Origin: Lactifluus volemus
Taxonomy: Eukaryota > Basidiomycota > Agaricomycetes > Russulales > Russulaceae
Direction: 5' to 3'
Assembly: GCA_022376515.1 (NCBI GenBank)
Contig: WTXI01000012.1
Coordinates: 434,001-498,000, forward strand
DNA length: 64,000 nucleotides
Below the pieces are notes generated by a model. It had not been told where the DNA came from. It saw only the letters and a program-made list of their open reading frames with translations, and ran no database searches. The position numbers and the translations under genes are program-made. Of the stretch, positions 1-11,615 are shown one piece after another. Each line of letters opens with the position of its first letter. Position 1 is the first letter of the stretch.

Positions 1-215
1 GGTGTTTGTAGTGCCTGTAGTGCCTCAACGAGCGTATATGGTGACCGGTTCCCTACTCGAACAGTACGTGTAGCAAGCCTACCTATCCCCGCGGCTGACT
101 GATAACGTTTTAAAGAATAATATACCCCCACACATACCCACAGTTCGTGCAGTCGGGACGGACGAAGGAGGACCTGATGGAGACCCTCGAGGCGGTACAT
201 CTGGCGTACTTACCC
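1..215 (+). pseudogene. ABCD peroxisomal transporter fragment (left copy)
   Basis: The frame begins in the nucleotide-binding domain just before VPQRAYMVTGSLLEQ. A 52-nt intron (64-115, GTACGT...AAAG) is followed by an exon reading IIYPHTYPQFVQSGRTKED and then METLEAVHLAYLPT. This is the stretch between Walker A and the ABC signature in ABCD (ALDP/Pxa) half-transporters, which import very-long-chain acyl-CoA into peroxisomes. Coding similarity stops before the LSGGE signature and Walker B, so no functional domain can be made. It duplicates the fragment on the minus strand at 14321-15045. Confidence 0.8.
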
Positions 216-865
216 ACGCTGTCAAGATGCTCAATACTCAATGCGGACAACTGACCATCGAACCCATTGTGACGCCATTATCTCCTTCGACATCTGCGTC
301 TCCTCCATACCGTGATGCTTCATCTCTGGTTTCTGGGGTGTTGCCTCGTCTTTTTGCTTGGACCGTGTCCCAGGTTGGGGTGAGAGTGAGAAAGACAAAC
401 AGACCGAATCAGAACTTTTCAACTTGAGATGCCACGTTTCGTTATGCCTCCGCTTCGCAATGGTTCCCCTGGGCTGGGACGGCTCACCCCGCCTCCACTG
501 CCAAGCCGAAGCCGATCAAGGGTGCATACCCCAGCACCAATGGAGCATGGAGTGGAAGGTCGCCGGTCCTCATTTCCCGAGTCTCTGGTGAGAGTGTCCC
601 CGTCCTCTTCCTTGGACTGCCAGGAGCTACCCGTCACCGTAAAACCAGAGTCACTGACGCTTTTTAGCCTCGTTTCCTCGCTGACAGATGTAGAACCTTT
701 CTCATGTCACTCAAGTTGGCCCAGCGTGGATCATGGATGCGCCCGATGATTGCCATGCCTCTGCCTGCTACCCCAACCTTGACCACAATGGCAGCATCAT
801 CGTCATTATTGCCGTTGGACCCACTTGGCATGAGCAGTGAAGACGTAATACATACTTGTTTGTAG
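216..865 (+). pseudogene. Sec2-like Rab-GEF gene, 3' fragment (left copy)
   Basis: Directly after the ABCD fragment the frame switches to CGQLTIEPI, which I read as the block following the conserved hydrophobic stretch in fungal Sec2-type Rab exchange factors. Plausible introns at 380-428 and 588-667 (both GTGAGA...AG) join three exons to a TAG at 863-865. The downstream exons are Pro/Ser-rich and not recognised. There is no start codon context in this arm, so it is a severed 3' piece. The inverted copy lies at 13672-14320. Confidence 0.5.
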
Positions 866-872
866 TTTGTAA

Positions 873-955
873 GCTACTGTGGTGAAATGGTACATGCTGA
901 GCGCTGAGTGCTGAGTGATCGTCGTAAGCCTGAGAGTTCGAATCCTGAGATAGCC
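873..955 (+). repeat. tRNA-derived SINE head (A box and B box)
   Basis: A tRNA-like segment starts GCTACTG and ends GATAGCC, giving a partly pairing acceptor stem. It holds an A-box-like TGGTGAAATGG and a B box GAGTTCGAATCC at the usual spacing. The middle is a GCTGAGTG repeat rather than a clean anticodon arm, so a working tRNA is unlikely. AT-rich sequence follows, as in tRNA-derived SINEs. A pol III-type SINE head is the best reading; a decayed Leu/Ser tRNA gene is the alternative. Confidence 0.5.
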
Positions 956-1082
956 GACTTCTGTCCTTTTAAGAGCTGATTATGTGAGTGAATGTGAGAA
1001 ATTCTTACTTGAGCAAGATTAAAATAAGATCATGTATTTCCCTTATCATTTCATGGGTTTAGGATATAGCTCGCAAATTAAG

Positions 1083-1345
1083 CTTAAATCCGAGTTTTTA
1101 ATATTTAATAATTTATAAAAAGGGATTGCAAGGGATTGTAATAACTTGTTGGTCATACAATACCTAGATAGTCTTAATAATCCCAAGATGATCTCAAAAA
1201 TCCCTAGATAACCTCAAAAATCCCTAGATGATGCAAAATGGCCGAAATAGAGGTGGGAGGTATTGTTCAAACAATTTTATTAACTGGATTATAAATGTGG
1301 ACAAGGGATTGCAATCCCTAGTAATCCCTAGCAATCCCTAATTTG
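1083..1345 (+). repeat. AT-rich tail with repeated AATCCCTAG motifs
   Basis: Low-GC stretch in which AAAATCCCTAGAT and GGGATTGCAATCCC-type motifs recur in both orientations. A related AT-rich block sharing GGGATTGTAATAACTTGTT is at 16611-16870. It ends with AGAAGTTTTCGTGATG exactly where the inverted repeat ends. Probably the 3' part of a SINE or a non-autonomous element; no ORF. Confidence 0.5.
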
Positions 1346-1361
1346 AGAAGTTTTCGTGATG

Positions 1362-2270
1362 CATGTGACACCGTATTTGCATTGGTTTATCTGTGTCTGC
1401 TTTGTTGTCGATCTACCACTGTATTGCCTTGCTTGCAAGGTAATCAATGCGGTCGAAATTCGACCGCCGGGCCTTGCAGATTCAGCGTTTCTTATTGGTT
1501 CGGATCAATTCGGAAATGCTCTCTCAATGACTCTCATTGTGCAGACTCCGTCTCGATTCGGATTTTCGTATTCACATTCTTTCCTTTTCAAGCGAAGGGC
1601 GCCGTTTGCTATCTGGCTTTTATACTGTTACTGGACTGTACAGGACCATGGATGACAGTCTCGGGCCCTGTAAGCGAGCAACATGAGGCTCACGCCGTGT
1701 AAGCGAGCGGTGTGTGGATCGAGCTCCGTAAGCGAGCATTGGTCGGAAGGGTTCCGCGATGTGTGACGCCAGGTCCGTGTTTGATGTGTTGGCGTGTGAT
1801 AGGGCTCTGGGAGGAGATGTTGGGGAGGAGGGATGAGTCGAATGACTCACGCGTTGAAGAGGAGCCCAAGGACCGGTAGCTATCGTCATCGCCACCTCAG
1901 CACCTCGAGGGTAAGCCGGGGATGAATATTGATGAATCGCGGACACTCCGCGGTGGGCGCCCAGGCTACGATACTACTTTTGTGCTTCTCATTGACTCGC
2001 TCTTTTTAGATAGTTTCCAACCCCCCCCCCCTCCTTCGAGCTGTACGGTCACCTGCAGATTGATCGCGCCCCCTCGTTGCTTCATCTCGTTCATATGTCG
2101 AATGGGCACTTGTAAGGGCATTGAATGGTTACGGGAAATTGGAATTCAGATGCTAGGACGCGAGATGGGTAAAAAGCTTGATGTATTTGATGCGACTAAT
2201 AAGTTATAGAGGTGCGGTCGTCGGCGAGAGTATCTCCGGATCTATCTGGTATGTCTAAGACTATAATGGC
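1362..2270. other. Intergenic, no supported gene
   Basis: Short ORFs here show no recognisable protein. About 65 bases at 1361-1425 (a GCATTGGTTTATCTG block) recur diverged near 27870-27935, so part of this is dispersed repeat. A C10-type tract lies near 2020. Confidence 0.5.
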
Positions 2271-2390
2271 CCGTTCGGGTCCCCGGTATCCGCTCGGCTC
2301 CCCTGCGAAAACTGAAGGCGGACGCCCTGAAAACAGGGCGGACGTCTTCATTACGGTAAGCTTCATTCTTTGGCAGGGGGACCCGAACGG
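2271..2390. repeat. 120-bp element with 14-bp perfect inverted ends
   Basis: CCGTTCGGGTCCCC (2271-2284) is the exact reverse complement of GGGGACCCGAACGG (2377-2390). Between them a second, smaller hairpin GCCCTG-AAAA-CAGGGC is flanked by two copies of GGCGGACG. Size and terminal repeats fit a small MITE or a structured regulatory hairpin. I could not see a clear target-site duplication. Confidence 0.5.
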
Positions 2391-2933
2391 CCCGGGGCCC
2401 TAATTGCAGTTCTCCACTGTACGCCCTCCTTCCCTGGCCTCATTTTCCCATTTCCCCATCCCAACCATTCCTCCCTTTCCTACCTAAATAATATCCCAGT
2501 ATGCCCGCTTCTCTCTGGGTTTCTCCATGAATCTCATGAACTCCATGGCCTTTTACTTCCAATTGCGATCCGTTCTGAAATGCTAATCCAGACAGCCTAG
2601 AAGCCCAACACAAACTGGGCCCATCTACGCCGTTCAGCTCTCGGCTCAGCTTGAATTTGGAGAGCAGAGCTGGTCCACGACCATATAGCACCCTACAGGT
2701 TTGTCCTCATCGGCATCCGGAAAGTATGTTTTCCATCCTTGCCGTTGTTGCTATTTCTGGCGGTGCCTAGATCATTGCTAGAATTTGTGGTTCTTGCGAC
2801 TATCTGCGAAGATTTTCTGCCGTTATGGTTCCCGTACTAGTCAACACAATCATCTTCGGGGGGCGCCCTCATGCTAGCTTGGAAGAGTGGGTGACCACTT
2901 GTCAGTTCGTTGGTGCATCCCAGTGCTTGGCTT

Positions 2934-3406
2934 TGTGTGTTGGCTGCGAGACTTGATGTCGTCCCGAGTGAGATAGTAGGGGAATGGGAAGTATGAGGAG
3001 TGAGGAGAGACAGGGGTTCGAAACGCTTAGTCGTAATGCGAGACTTCGAAACGTTTTGAGGCTGTTGAGGAGGAGTACTAAAGCTTAGAGATCGCACAAG
3101 AAAGAGAGAACACGAGAATGATGATGATTTAGAGGAGAAATCTAGGGCTATATATACAGGACAGATAACAGAAAGTAAGCTATTAGGAACAAAAGGGGAA
3201 AGCGAGTGCTTTGACTGTGGTGTAAAGGGAGAGCTTTGCAGCATGTGGTGTGAGGTTGGCATTGTGTTGAGTCTAGTGGCGATGCTGAAAGGTGGGTAGA
3301 AAGCGTATGATGAAAGGGGTGTGGTAAAGTAGGAAAAGCAAGAAAAGCAAGAAACTTGTGGGCGGTGGTCGAGGCGTTTGCGGCTGTACACCGAGGTCAC
3401 CTTACA
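2934..3406 (-). mobile_element. Solo LTR of the Ty3-type element
   Basis: This 473-bp block is a diverged match of the LTRs at 20304-20776 and 27015-27487, with the same TG...CA ends and the same length. It is flanked by GCTT on both sides (2930-2933 and 3407-3410), a 4-bp target duplication. No internal sequence is present, so it is a solo LTR left by LTR-LTR recombination. Its divergence shows it is much older than the full-length copy. Confidence 0.92.
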
Positions 3407-3410
3407 GCTT

Positions 3411-4650
3411 AACAGTGGTCGGAGCGAGTATCACCCTCATCCAAGTGGGCATCACACAAAGACAACGTTTCGATCAGTTGGTGTGTCCGCTATAACTCCG
3501 TCCTTGAGGTGTTCACACCGTACCAGTAGCAACCACTTTTTCACTCTCACTTTGGGTGAACGGGTGGCCGATGAGCCACCGAATAGACTTTTTGGCCTTC
3601 GAGGGAGGTGCCTTGCTCCTCCGCGTCACCGACGCCGTTACTCGGGGTCAACTTGTCGGTCTCCATCAACCGGTTCTGGACCAAACTTCTGGCGCTTTAC
3701 TCAATTCGTTGATCGTTAATTCTCCACTTCCCCGTTGCCCTCCTTCCCGTCCTCTTTTTCCCCGTTTCTCGCGGAAGATGTTCGTGTCTTGGTGTGAGTG
3801 AAAAACATAATCCATGAAAATAATAATCGGTCTTACGGGGGTCTTATTATAACTTGAATCACGCACTTTGGGCTATTTCCTTTGCGTCGAGACCCCCGGC
3901 AGACCGAAATCGATGACGCCATAGCCTTCTCTCAACCACACGCTTCCCCCGCTTTATCGACACCCCCGCCCCTCGACCTGGCCATGAAAACGACGCTATC
4001 TCTACTACGGCCCCCTCACACACCTCATTTCCCCTTTTCTGATCGCCGTGCCCGTCCCACCCCGTTCTTACTCCATATTTTACTAGTACATGCATTCCGC
4101 AATTTGGCCACTACTAGTAATATAGACCCAAGGGTCGCGGCTCACTTCTTCTCTCCAACCCTTGCTGCCCAGACTACATGACGCTGACTCAATCATGGAA
4201 AACATTCGTGAGCCCAAGTTCCCATTGGAGAATGGTTCCTTTGTTTCGATGTCCCTGCCAATACAAACAGAGAAGTCGGTGGTTGAGGTGGGAACTAGAC
4301 CGATGCGTATGATACTGCTGGTGTGCCATTCTCGATTTAACGTGCTGTATGCGGGGACACTAAGATGCGGTCGGTGTTCGTATATTTGAATCCGCTAACG
4401 ACTCGGAGTTCATGCATGCATGCCAGCTCTCTTAAATAGATTCTGTAGTGTTGGTGAGTGTTTAGGCTGTCGCTGCAGGAGAGCGAAGTCTTTGAAGGGC
4501 GAGTCTGAGGGTCACAAAATATGTTTCCGAGTCCCTGGGTGGTGTTCGCCTGGTGCCCTCGGCGTAGTTGATCTGCGCAAAATCGTACAAGTACATACCT
4601 AGTTCAGTATGACGCCATCGGAAGCTCAAGTTCTTCTTCTGCAGCATCAA
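3411..4650. other. No supported gene
   Basis: Only short ORFs with no recognisable domain, and no convincing chain of splice sites. Base composition is ordinary. Confidence 0.45.
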
Positions 4651-6020
4651 GCTTAGTATCCGACGCACATGCCAGCTCGAAGGCCGCAAATTCGTCGATA
4701 TTCTCTTCCACTACTACTATCATGGCTAGTGCCAGTAGTACTAGTAGAAATATGATTGGCGACACGTTCTCTCACCCTCAGTGGCCACGGGAATAGGCTG
4801 TCTGGCTGTCAAGTCCACGCAGAGGCTAAGATGAAGCTGAAGACTCGGAATCAGCCCCCAAAGGGTGGGATGTATGACAGGAAACCCATGCAAAATCGCA
4901 CTCGCGCTACTGGTACTAGTACCAGTACTTCGTTTGATGTAATATCGGACGGGTAGGTACTTCCAGAGCACATTTGCCCGAACGCGCCCTGCATGTGCAA
5001 CGAACGATCTGTCGCTGCCTGGAGGAGCAGAGCTGTATCACTGCATATGGTCATCACATGATGGATCAACGGCCTGGGATTGATCGTCGCTGCTAGCCAA
5101 ACTGCTTGCATACAGTTTCCAAATGATCCACCGCGTAGAACTTGTTTCTTTTCCGTTGGCCTGCCTACTCAAGACGCGATCACGCGGCGATAGCACTAGG
5201 TAGGACGTTGCGAGACGTGTGGAGGAAAGGATAATATGATGAGACCCACTTCGCAATTGATTGTGCGGAAGGGCTAATCGAGCTGCAAAAGTCGGCGGTG
5301 AGTAACAGTGCGTGCAGTGGTACAACTGAGAAAAGTTCGAAAGAAGTGCAGTCTGAGGCATTTGCATCCGCCCGGGTACTAAATAAAGCTTAGCCATTTG
5401 TGTCTGAGTTTCGTAACCCCCACCTGCCTCGAGCAATGGTGCAATGATGAGCAACTTGCGGGTCAAATTGAACTTGGCGGTATTTCGGACAACTACCATG
5501 TGAGCCAACAAGTAGCTTTCGAAATACTTTTTAAACGATTTTTGACCTGGATATTACAATCACGTACTACGAACAGTACAAATGGGGTATTATTCAGAAA
5601 ACATCACAACTGTGTACACCCACAATGTAGGATAACAAATGATGGTCCAGAATGGCACACACAAATAAGCATACTCTGGAGCACACATGAGTTTGAAAGG
5701 AAGGAAAAGGGGGTGAGCTCCCACTAGGGATAGCTACTGTTCCCATACATTACTCAGCCCTTAAGTACAGGAGTTGTAGCTACTTATGGAACTAAGATAG
5801 GACAGTCTAAGACGTCCCGACGTCAGCTGAAATGGGTCAAATCCAAGTGTAGCCACGAGGCTGACCCTACACGAATCAAAACAGTAAAACGGAACGGGGT
5901 ATAAGTATGACCTTCAAGGAGAGACTACAGGTCTGATCGCATTCAATCAGATAAATAATTGTCCAATGTTTCTTTCTCTGCCCATAATACTTTTAGCAAG
6001 TCAAAAAGAGGGTGGACCGT

Positions 6021-7133
6021 TCAATGTTTCCGTTTCCGCAGAGGGACGTGTTTGAGCCCATAAACTCTCGCAGGTACAGACTCATCGTCGTCCTCGTCGT
6101 ACTCAGAATGCTGTGAAATCTTTCCGTGCCTAGACACGCAATGGTTGCCGTCGCGCGCGCGAACATATCCCGAGAGGCAACGGTGGACAACACATTCACC
6201 TGCAATACAGGCGACGTCCGCAACACCGGGGAGGGAAGTACAATCCTGGCCGATTGGAACATAAGGTGTCAAAGGTAGCATGCATCCACCACCTGAATCA
6301 AGACGAAACCGGCGTCAGTCGATATGCGCATAAACAGGCAAAAGGTTCTTGGGGGAGCACTCACAGCTTTCGAGATCGCGGGCGGTATTGATGCACTCCC
6401 ATGAATGGAGACCGCCGCCAAAGACACCACATGCAGCCCATTCAGGACCCATCTCGGCACAGGTACCGCTGCCAAGCCAACGTTTCTTCTTTATTATGGC
6501 GCTTGTGGGGCATGGCCCGGCTTGCACACACTGGCCGTTGCAGACGACTGAGGGTGCCGCGCAAACGCACGTCGCCGGGCTACCTGGCGGGGAAGCCGTG
6601 AAGCCGTCCGTGCATGTAAACCCGCACGGGTCTTGGCCAACACAGGCGGGACTGCTGTTGGCCGGGTAGTTGCAGTTCGAATCTGGGGCAGAAACGATAA
6701 TCTGAAGTTCAAGTCAAGTTAGAATAAATGCTCAAGGCATCTTCTCCGTTTCACGTACGAGGTCCGTCAATTCGTCGATAACAGTCGATGCTCCGTTCAG
6801 GGCTTGGCTGGCTGCCGTGGATGTGACTGGGTCTGTCTGAACGAAATTCTGAAGGGTCGATGTACACAGACACGCATCTGAGACATTCGATAAGGAACGG
6901 TGTCACTGTATGCTCTGGGGGATTAACCAAGGGATTGACCGACCTATCGGGCCAAAGGAAAAAAAATTAAAGTTTGTGTCGGGGACGTCAAGCACTGCGT
7001 TCACGAGGAGCGCGCAAACGTTGGAGAGTTGGCGTGCATCGAGAGGGTGCGATGCTGGGTGTCGCGTCTTAAGGGACGATGCACGAGCCCAGAAGAACAG
7101 ACCGAGAAGAGAAAGGAGCTTGAAGAGACGCAT
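6021..7133 (-). CDS. PriA/CPL1-like cysteine-rich secreted protein, copy A
   Basis: Four exons, complement(6944-7133, 6759-6877, 6365-6701, 6021-6292), give 305 aa. Exon 1 encodes a signal peptide (MRLFKLLSLLGLFFWARA). Exon 2 carries a DACLCTSTL block. Exon 3 is cysteine-rich (GQDPCGFTCTDGF; ECINTARDLESC). Exon 4 holds the conserved GQDCTSLPGVADVACIAGEC block, then an acidic stretch and a basic RKRKH tail. Intron 3 splits a Cys codon (AGCT|GTGAGT...CAG|GT). The architecture matches fungal PriA proteins, first described from Lentinula primordia, and the CPL1-like domain of a secreted Cryptococcus protein. The molecular role is not established: probably wall-associated or an extracellular effector. 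The start is the only ATG ahead of the signal peptide. Confidence 0.82.
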
Positions 7134-7227
7134 ACCGCGAGTAAGAAAGTCTCTGCACGAGAAAAAAGAGTGGATAGGGCAACAGAAAATGTCAGAAATG
7201 ACCTTGAGGAGCCGCCCATCAGGAAGT

Positions 7228-7236
7228 ATTTATATG
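7228..7236 (-). promoter_or_regulatory. TATA box of PriA-like copy A
   Basis: On the minus strand GCATATAAAT lies about 95 bases upstream of the start codon. The equivalent box is present at the same place in the other three copies. Confidence 0.5.
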
Positions 7237-8611
7237 CTAGAGTAGCAACGCTACTATCCCTACACCCCGTCCGCCCACCCACCTTCTGATCTCGGCAAGC
7301 GTGACAAATGCATGACAAATGCACTGATTTTCATTTCACTGCACATCACAATTTCTTTCAAAGAAAATGGGTTGAATATATTCAGATATGGTACTAGATA
7401 CTGTAGGCTACATTTTGTGGTGGTTGAGTGAGAATTGAGTGAGAAAAACGGAGTGATCAGAAGGGGGTTGATAGTGGCCATCACTACCTTACGTGACATC
7501 CCTAGCCGATTCCTTTCAAGGTACGGTATTACTATGCCAACTTGAAGGCCGCAAATTCGTCATATATTTACTTCCACTAGTACAATTATGGCTAGTGCCA
7601 GTTGTTCATCCTTTCCGGGCACTGAGTGATACGGCTCTGCTCCTCCAGGCAGAGACGGATCGTTCGTTGTGCATGCAGGCGCGGTCGGGGGAATTATGCT
7701 CTGACACCACTCACGCGTCAGAGATTACACCAAAAGGACTGGTACTAGATACCCCATGTAGTACTAGTAGGGCGAGTGCGATTTCTGTATGGATATTCCT
7801 GTCACCCGTCTCACAGGTTGGGGTTAATTCTGAGTCTTCAGCTTCATCAGCTTCATCTTAGCCTCCGTGTTGACTTGACAGCTAGCAGGCCAACCCATTC
7901 CTGCAGCCACTGAGAGTGAGAGAACACATCGCTAATCATCTTACTACCACTTGTTTCTTTTCGGTTGGCCTGCCTACTCAAGACGCGATCACGCGGCGAT
8001 AGCATTAGGTAGGAAGTTGTGAGACGTGTGAAGAAAATCCAAAAAAATTGGAACGATTGCGCATAATATGATGAGTCCCGCTTCGCAATTGATTGTGCGG
8101 AAGGGCTAATTGAGCTGCCAAAGTCGGCAGAGAGTGACAGTGCGTGGTACAACTGAGAAAAGTTCGAAAGAAGTGTACTGAGGCATTTGCGTCCGCCGGG
8201 TACTAAATTAGCCATATATGTGCCGAACTTCGTAACCCACGCCTTGCCTCGAGTAATGATGCAATGATGCGGACAACTATGACGTGAGCCAACAAGTAGC
8301 TTCCGAAATACCTTTTAAACGATTTTTGACCAAATTACAATCACGTACTACGTGTTTTTAGTTGAACAGTACAAATGGGGTATTATTCAGGAAACGTCCC
8401 GACTGGGTGCACCTACAATGTAACACACACAAAGCCTAGGATAACAAATGACGGTCCTGAATGGCACGCACGAATCAAAACAGTAAAAGGGATCGGGGTA
8501 TGACTTAAAGGAGAGACTATGGGTCTGATCGCATTTAATCAGATAAATAAGTGTCCAATGTTTCTTTCTCTGCCCATATCGATTTAGCAAGTCAAAAAGA
8601 GGGTGGTCCGT

Positions 8612-9718
8612 TCAATGTTTCCGTTTCTGCAGAGGGACGTGTTTGAGACCATAAACTCTCGCAGGTACAGACTCATCGTCGTCCTCGTCGTACTCAGAAT
8701 GCTGTGAAATCTTTCCGTGCCCAGACACGCAATGGTTGCCGTCGCGCGCGACAACATATCCCGGGATGCAACGTTGGACAACACATTCACCTGCAATACA
8801 GGCGACGTCCGCGACACCGGGGAGGGAAGTACAATCCTGGCCGATTGGAACATAAGGTGTCAAAGGTAGCATGCATCCGCCACCTGAATCAAGACGAAAC
8901 CGGCGTCAGTCGATATGCGCATATACAGGCAAAACCGTTCTCGGGGGAGTACCCACAGCTTTCGAGATCGCGGGCGGTATTGATGCATTCCCATGAACGG
9001 GGACCGCCGCCAAAGATACCGCATGCAGCCCATTCAGGACCCATCTCGGTACAGATACCGCTGCCAAGCCAGCGTTTCTTCTTTAATTCTTCTGACGGAA
9101 CGCTGGAGGGACATGACCCAGCATCCACACACTGGCCGTTGCAGATGACCGAGTCACCCTTGCAAGCGCACGTCTCCGGGTTACCTGGCGGGAAAGGTGT
9201 GAAGCCGTCCGTGCATGTAAACCCGCACGGGTCTTGGCCAACACAGGCGGGACTGCTGTGGTCCGGGTAGTTGCAGTTCAAATCTTGGGCAGCAAAGATG
9301 ATCTGAAGTTCAAGTCAAGTTAGAATAAATGCTCAAGGCATCCCTCCGTTTCACGTACGGCGCTCGTCAAAAGGTCGATAACAGTTGTTTCTCCGTTCAG
9401 GGCGTCGGCGGCTGCCGTGGATGCGACTGGGTCTGTCCGAATGAAATCCAGAAGGGTCGATGTACACAGACACGCATCTGAGACATTCGATAAGGAACGG
9501 TGTCACCGTATGCTCTGAGGGATTGACCGACCTATCTGGCCAACGGGGATAATAGTAAAGTTTATGTCGCCAATAAGGAGCTCTTGGTTCACGAACGCGC
9601 ACACGTTGGAGAGTTGGCGTGCATCTAGAGGGTGGGATGCTGGGTGTCGCGTCTTAAGGGACGATGCACGAGCCCAGAAGAACAGATTGAGAAGAGAAAG
9701 GAGCTTGAAGAGACGCAT
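8612..9718 (-). CDS. PriA/CPL1-like cysteine-rich secreted protein, copy B
   Basis: Exons complement(9532-9718, 9359-9477, 8957-9302, 8612-8883) give 307 aa with phases 1, 0 and 1 at the three introns (54, 56 and 73 nt). The signal peptide differs from copy A at one residue. The following 25 or so residues (AFVNQELLIGDINFTIIPVG) are unlike those of the other copies. The C-terminal cysteine block is close to copy A but reads QRCIPGYVVARDGNHC. Intron 3 uses a GTGGGT donor where the others use GTGAGT. No defect is seen, so it should encode a secreted protein. Confidence 0.82.
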
Positions 9719-9804
9719 ACCGCGAGTAAGAAAGTCTCCGCACGAGAAAAAAAGAATGGATAGGGCAAGAGAAATGACCCTGAGGAGCCGCCCATCAGGA
9801 AAAT

Positions 9805-9814
9805 GTTTATATAC
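9805..9814 (-). promoter_or_regulatory. TATA box of PriA-like copy B
   Basis: TATATAAAC on the minus strand, about 90 bases before the ATG. A conserved CCTGAGGAGCCGCCCATC block (plus-strand reading) lies between box and gene in all copies. Confidence 0.5.
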
Positions 9815-11216
9815 TAGAGTTACAGCGACGCTAGGAACGCCTACTCTCCCTTCACCCCGTTCCGTCTACCCCACCACCGTGACCTTCTGATCAGTCACGC
9901 TAGGTCACACGCCAAATTTCAGACTCATCAGTCGGCATGCGTGACAAATGCACTGATTTTCATTTCGCTGCACACCACAATTTCTTTCAAAAAAATATAT
10001 TCAAATATGGGTACTAAATTTTGTGGTGGTTGAGTGAGAACTGAGCAAGAAAAGCGGCATGATCAGAATGAAGGGTGGGCAGGACGTGAAGGGATAGTGG
10101 CCATCACTAGCTTATACCTATTTCTAGTGACAGCAAGGTACTGTATCACTATGCCAACTTGAAGGCTGCAAATCCGTCATACATTTACTTCCACCAGTAC
10201 TATTATGGCTAGTGCCAGCTGTTCATCCTTTCCGGGTAAGTACTAATATTATTGGCAATGTGTTCTCTCACTCTTACTGTAGTGGCTGCAGGAATGGGCT
10301 GGCGCTGGCTAGCTGTCAAGTCAACACGGAGGCTATGAAGCTGATGAAGCTGAAGACTCAGAATCAACCCCAATCTGTGGGACGGGTGACAGGAAAATCC
10401 ATGCGGAAATCACACTCGCCCTACTAGTACCAGTCCTTTTTTGGTGAGATCTCGGACACGTGAGTGGTGTCAGCACGTTTCCCCCGAACGCGCCTGCATG
10501 CGCAACGAACGATCTGTCTCTGCCTGGAGCAGAGCTGTATCATATGGTCATCACATGATGGATCAACGGCCTGGAATTGATCGTCGCTGCTAGCCAAACT
10601 GCTAGCATACAGGTTTTAAATGATTCACCACATAGGGGTTGTTTCTTTTCCGTTGGCCTGCCTACTCAAGACGCGATCACACGGCGATAGCACTAAGTGG
10701 GAAGTTGCGAGACGTGTGGAGGAAAGGATAATATGATGAGTCCCGCTTCGCAATTGATTGCGCAGGAAGGGCTAATCGAACTGCAAAAGTCGGCAGCGAG
10801 TAACAGTGGGGCAAGTGGGGTAAAACTGAGAAAAGTTCGAAAGAAGCGCAGTGAGGCATTTGCGCCCGCCGGGAACTAAATAAATCCTAGCCATTTGTGT
10901 GCTGAGCTTCATAGCCCCCGCCTGCCTCGAGCAATGATGAGCGACTTGTGGGTCGAATTGAACTCGGCGGCCCCGATAGCGGACAGATATCACGTGAGCT
11001 AACAGTAGCTTCCGAATTACTTTTTAAACGATTTTTGACCGGATATTACAATCACGTACCACGCGTTTAGTTGAACAGCACTACAGTAATGGGGCATTAT
11101 TCAGAAAGCGTCACGACTGTGTGCACCCAGAATGTAACGCACACAAAGCCTAGGATAACAAACGACGATCCCGAATGGCACACACTTGGGCACACACGAA
11201 TCAAACAGTAAAACGG

Positions 11217-11534
11217 CATTGGATGAGAATCAATGCTGAGGCTAGATAGTAAGTACTTAGCAGTAAGGGAAATAAGATACTGACCTCAGTCGGAAAGACT
11301 GAGGTGCGAGGGACACGATAGTTACAGTACTTAAGGTAGTAAGTAACTGTGACAATCATCCGATGTAATAAGTCCGTGATAAAGGTGGAACGCAACGAAA
11401 ATATGAAGATCAGGGAACTGAAGATAAACTGTCCAGGTATCAGCGCTATCAGCAGCCATGCCTCACATTACGTGTGACCACCGCGGCAGCTTTGGTTCGA
11501 CTGACGCCTTGGAAGGCTGCGCTTCCAACAAACG
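11217..11534 (-). mobile_element. Possible solo LTR in the copy C flank
   Basis: Units 1 and 2 read AAAACGGAACGGGG or similar where this block intervenes. Read on the minus strand it contains a TGTTGGAAGC start and a TTCTCATCCA end, like some Ty1/copia LTRs. A diverged relative lies at about 18165-18548 beside copy D. A clean target duplication is not seen, so the class and exact ends are uncertain. Confidence 0.4.
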
Positions 11535-11615
11535 AACGGGCGTAAGTATGACCTAAAAGGAGAGACTACGGGTCTAATCGCATTTAATCAGATAAAAAGT
11601 GTCCAATGTTTCTTT

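Larger units (their letters stand above)
1..1361 (+). repeat. Left arm of a 1.36-kb inverted repeat
   Basis: The reverse complement of this stretch recurs at 13176-14536; base x pairs with base 14537-x. The encoded ORFs are identical in both arms and I saw no mismatch where I compared them. The arm contains, in order, the end of an ABCD transporter fragment, a Sec2-like gene fragment, a tRNA-like SINE head and an AT-rich tail with repeated AATCCCTAG motifs. Similarity stops at about 1361. The left limit is not visible because the window starts inside the arm. It may be a recent inverted duplication or an assembly duplication. Confidence 0.93.
4677..7505. repeat. Tandem unit 1 of the PriA-like cluster
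   Basis: First of three head-to-tail units of about 2.6-2.9 kb. Each begins near a GAAGGCCGCAAATTCGTC block and carries one minus-strand PriA-like gene plus shared flanks, such as the TGGCCTGCCTACTCAAGACG block. Units 2 and 3 start at about 7541 and 10158. Shared non-coding flanks show that the whole segment, not just the gene, was duplicated. Confidence 0.75.
7541..10140. repeat. Tandem unit 2 of the PriA-like cluster
   Basis: Second unit, about 2.6 kb, aligned with units 1 and 3 over coding and non-coding sequence. Its 3' flank lacks the 318-bp insertion seen in unit 3. Confidence 0.75.

Noticed and set aside
873..955. Functional tRNA gene
   Set aside because: B box is good, but the middle does not form a normal anticodon arm and the acceptor stem has mismatches.
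2837..3400. 187-aa minus-strand ORF, with shorter repeats at 20519 and 27230
   Set aside because: These are LTR sequence of the Ty3-type element, not genes.
8704..9270. 188-aa plus-strand ORF opposite a PriA-like gene, and similar plus-strand ORFs at 18899-19354
   Set aside because: Antisense shadows of the four PriA-like genes; the minus strand carries the signal peptide, cysteine pattern and splice sites.
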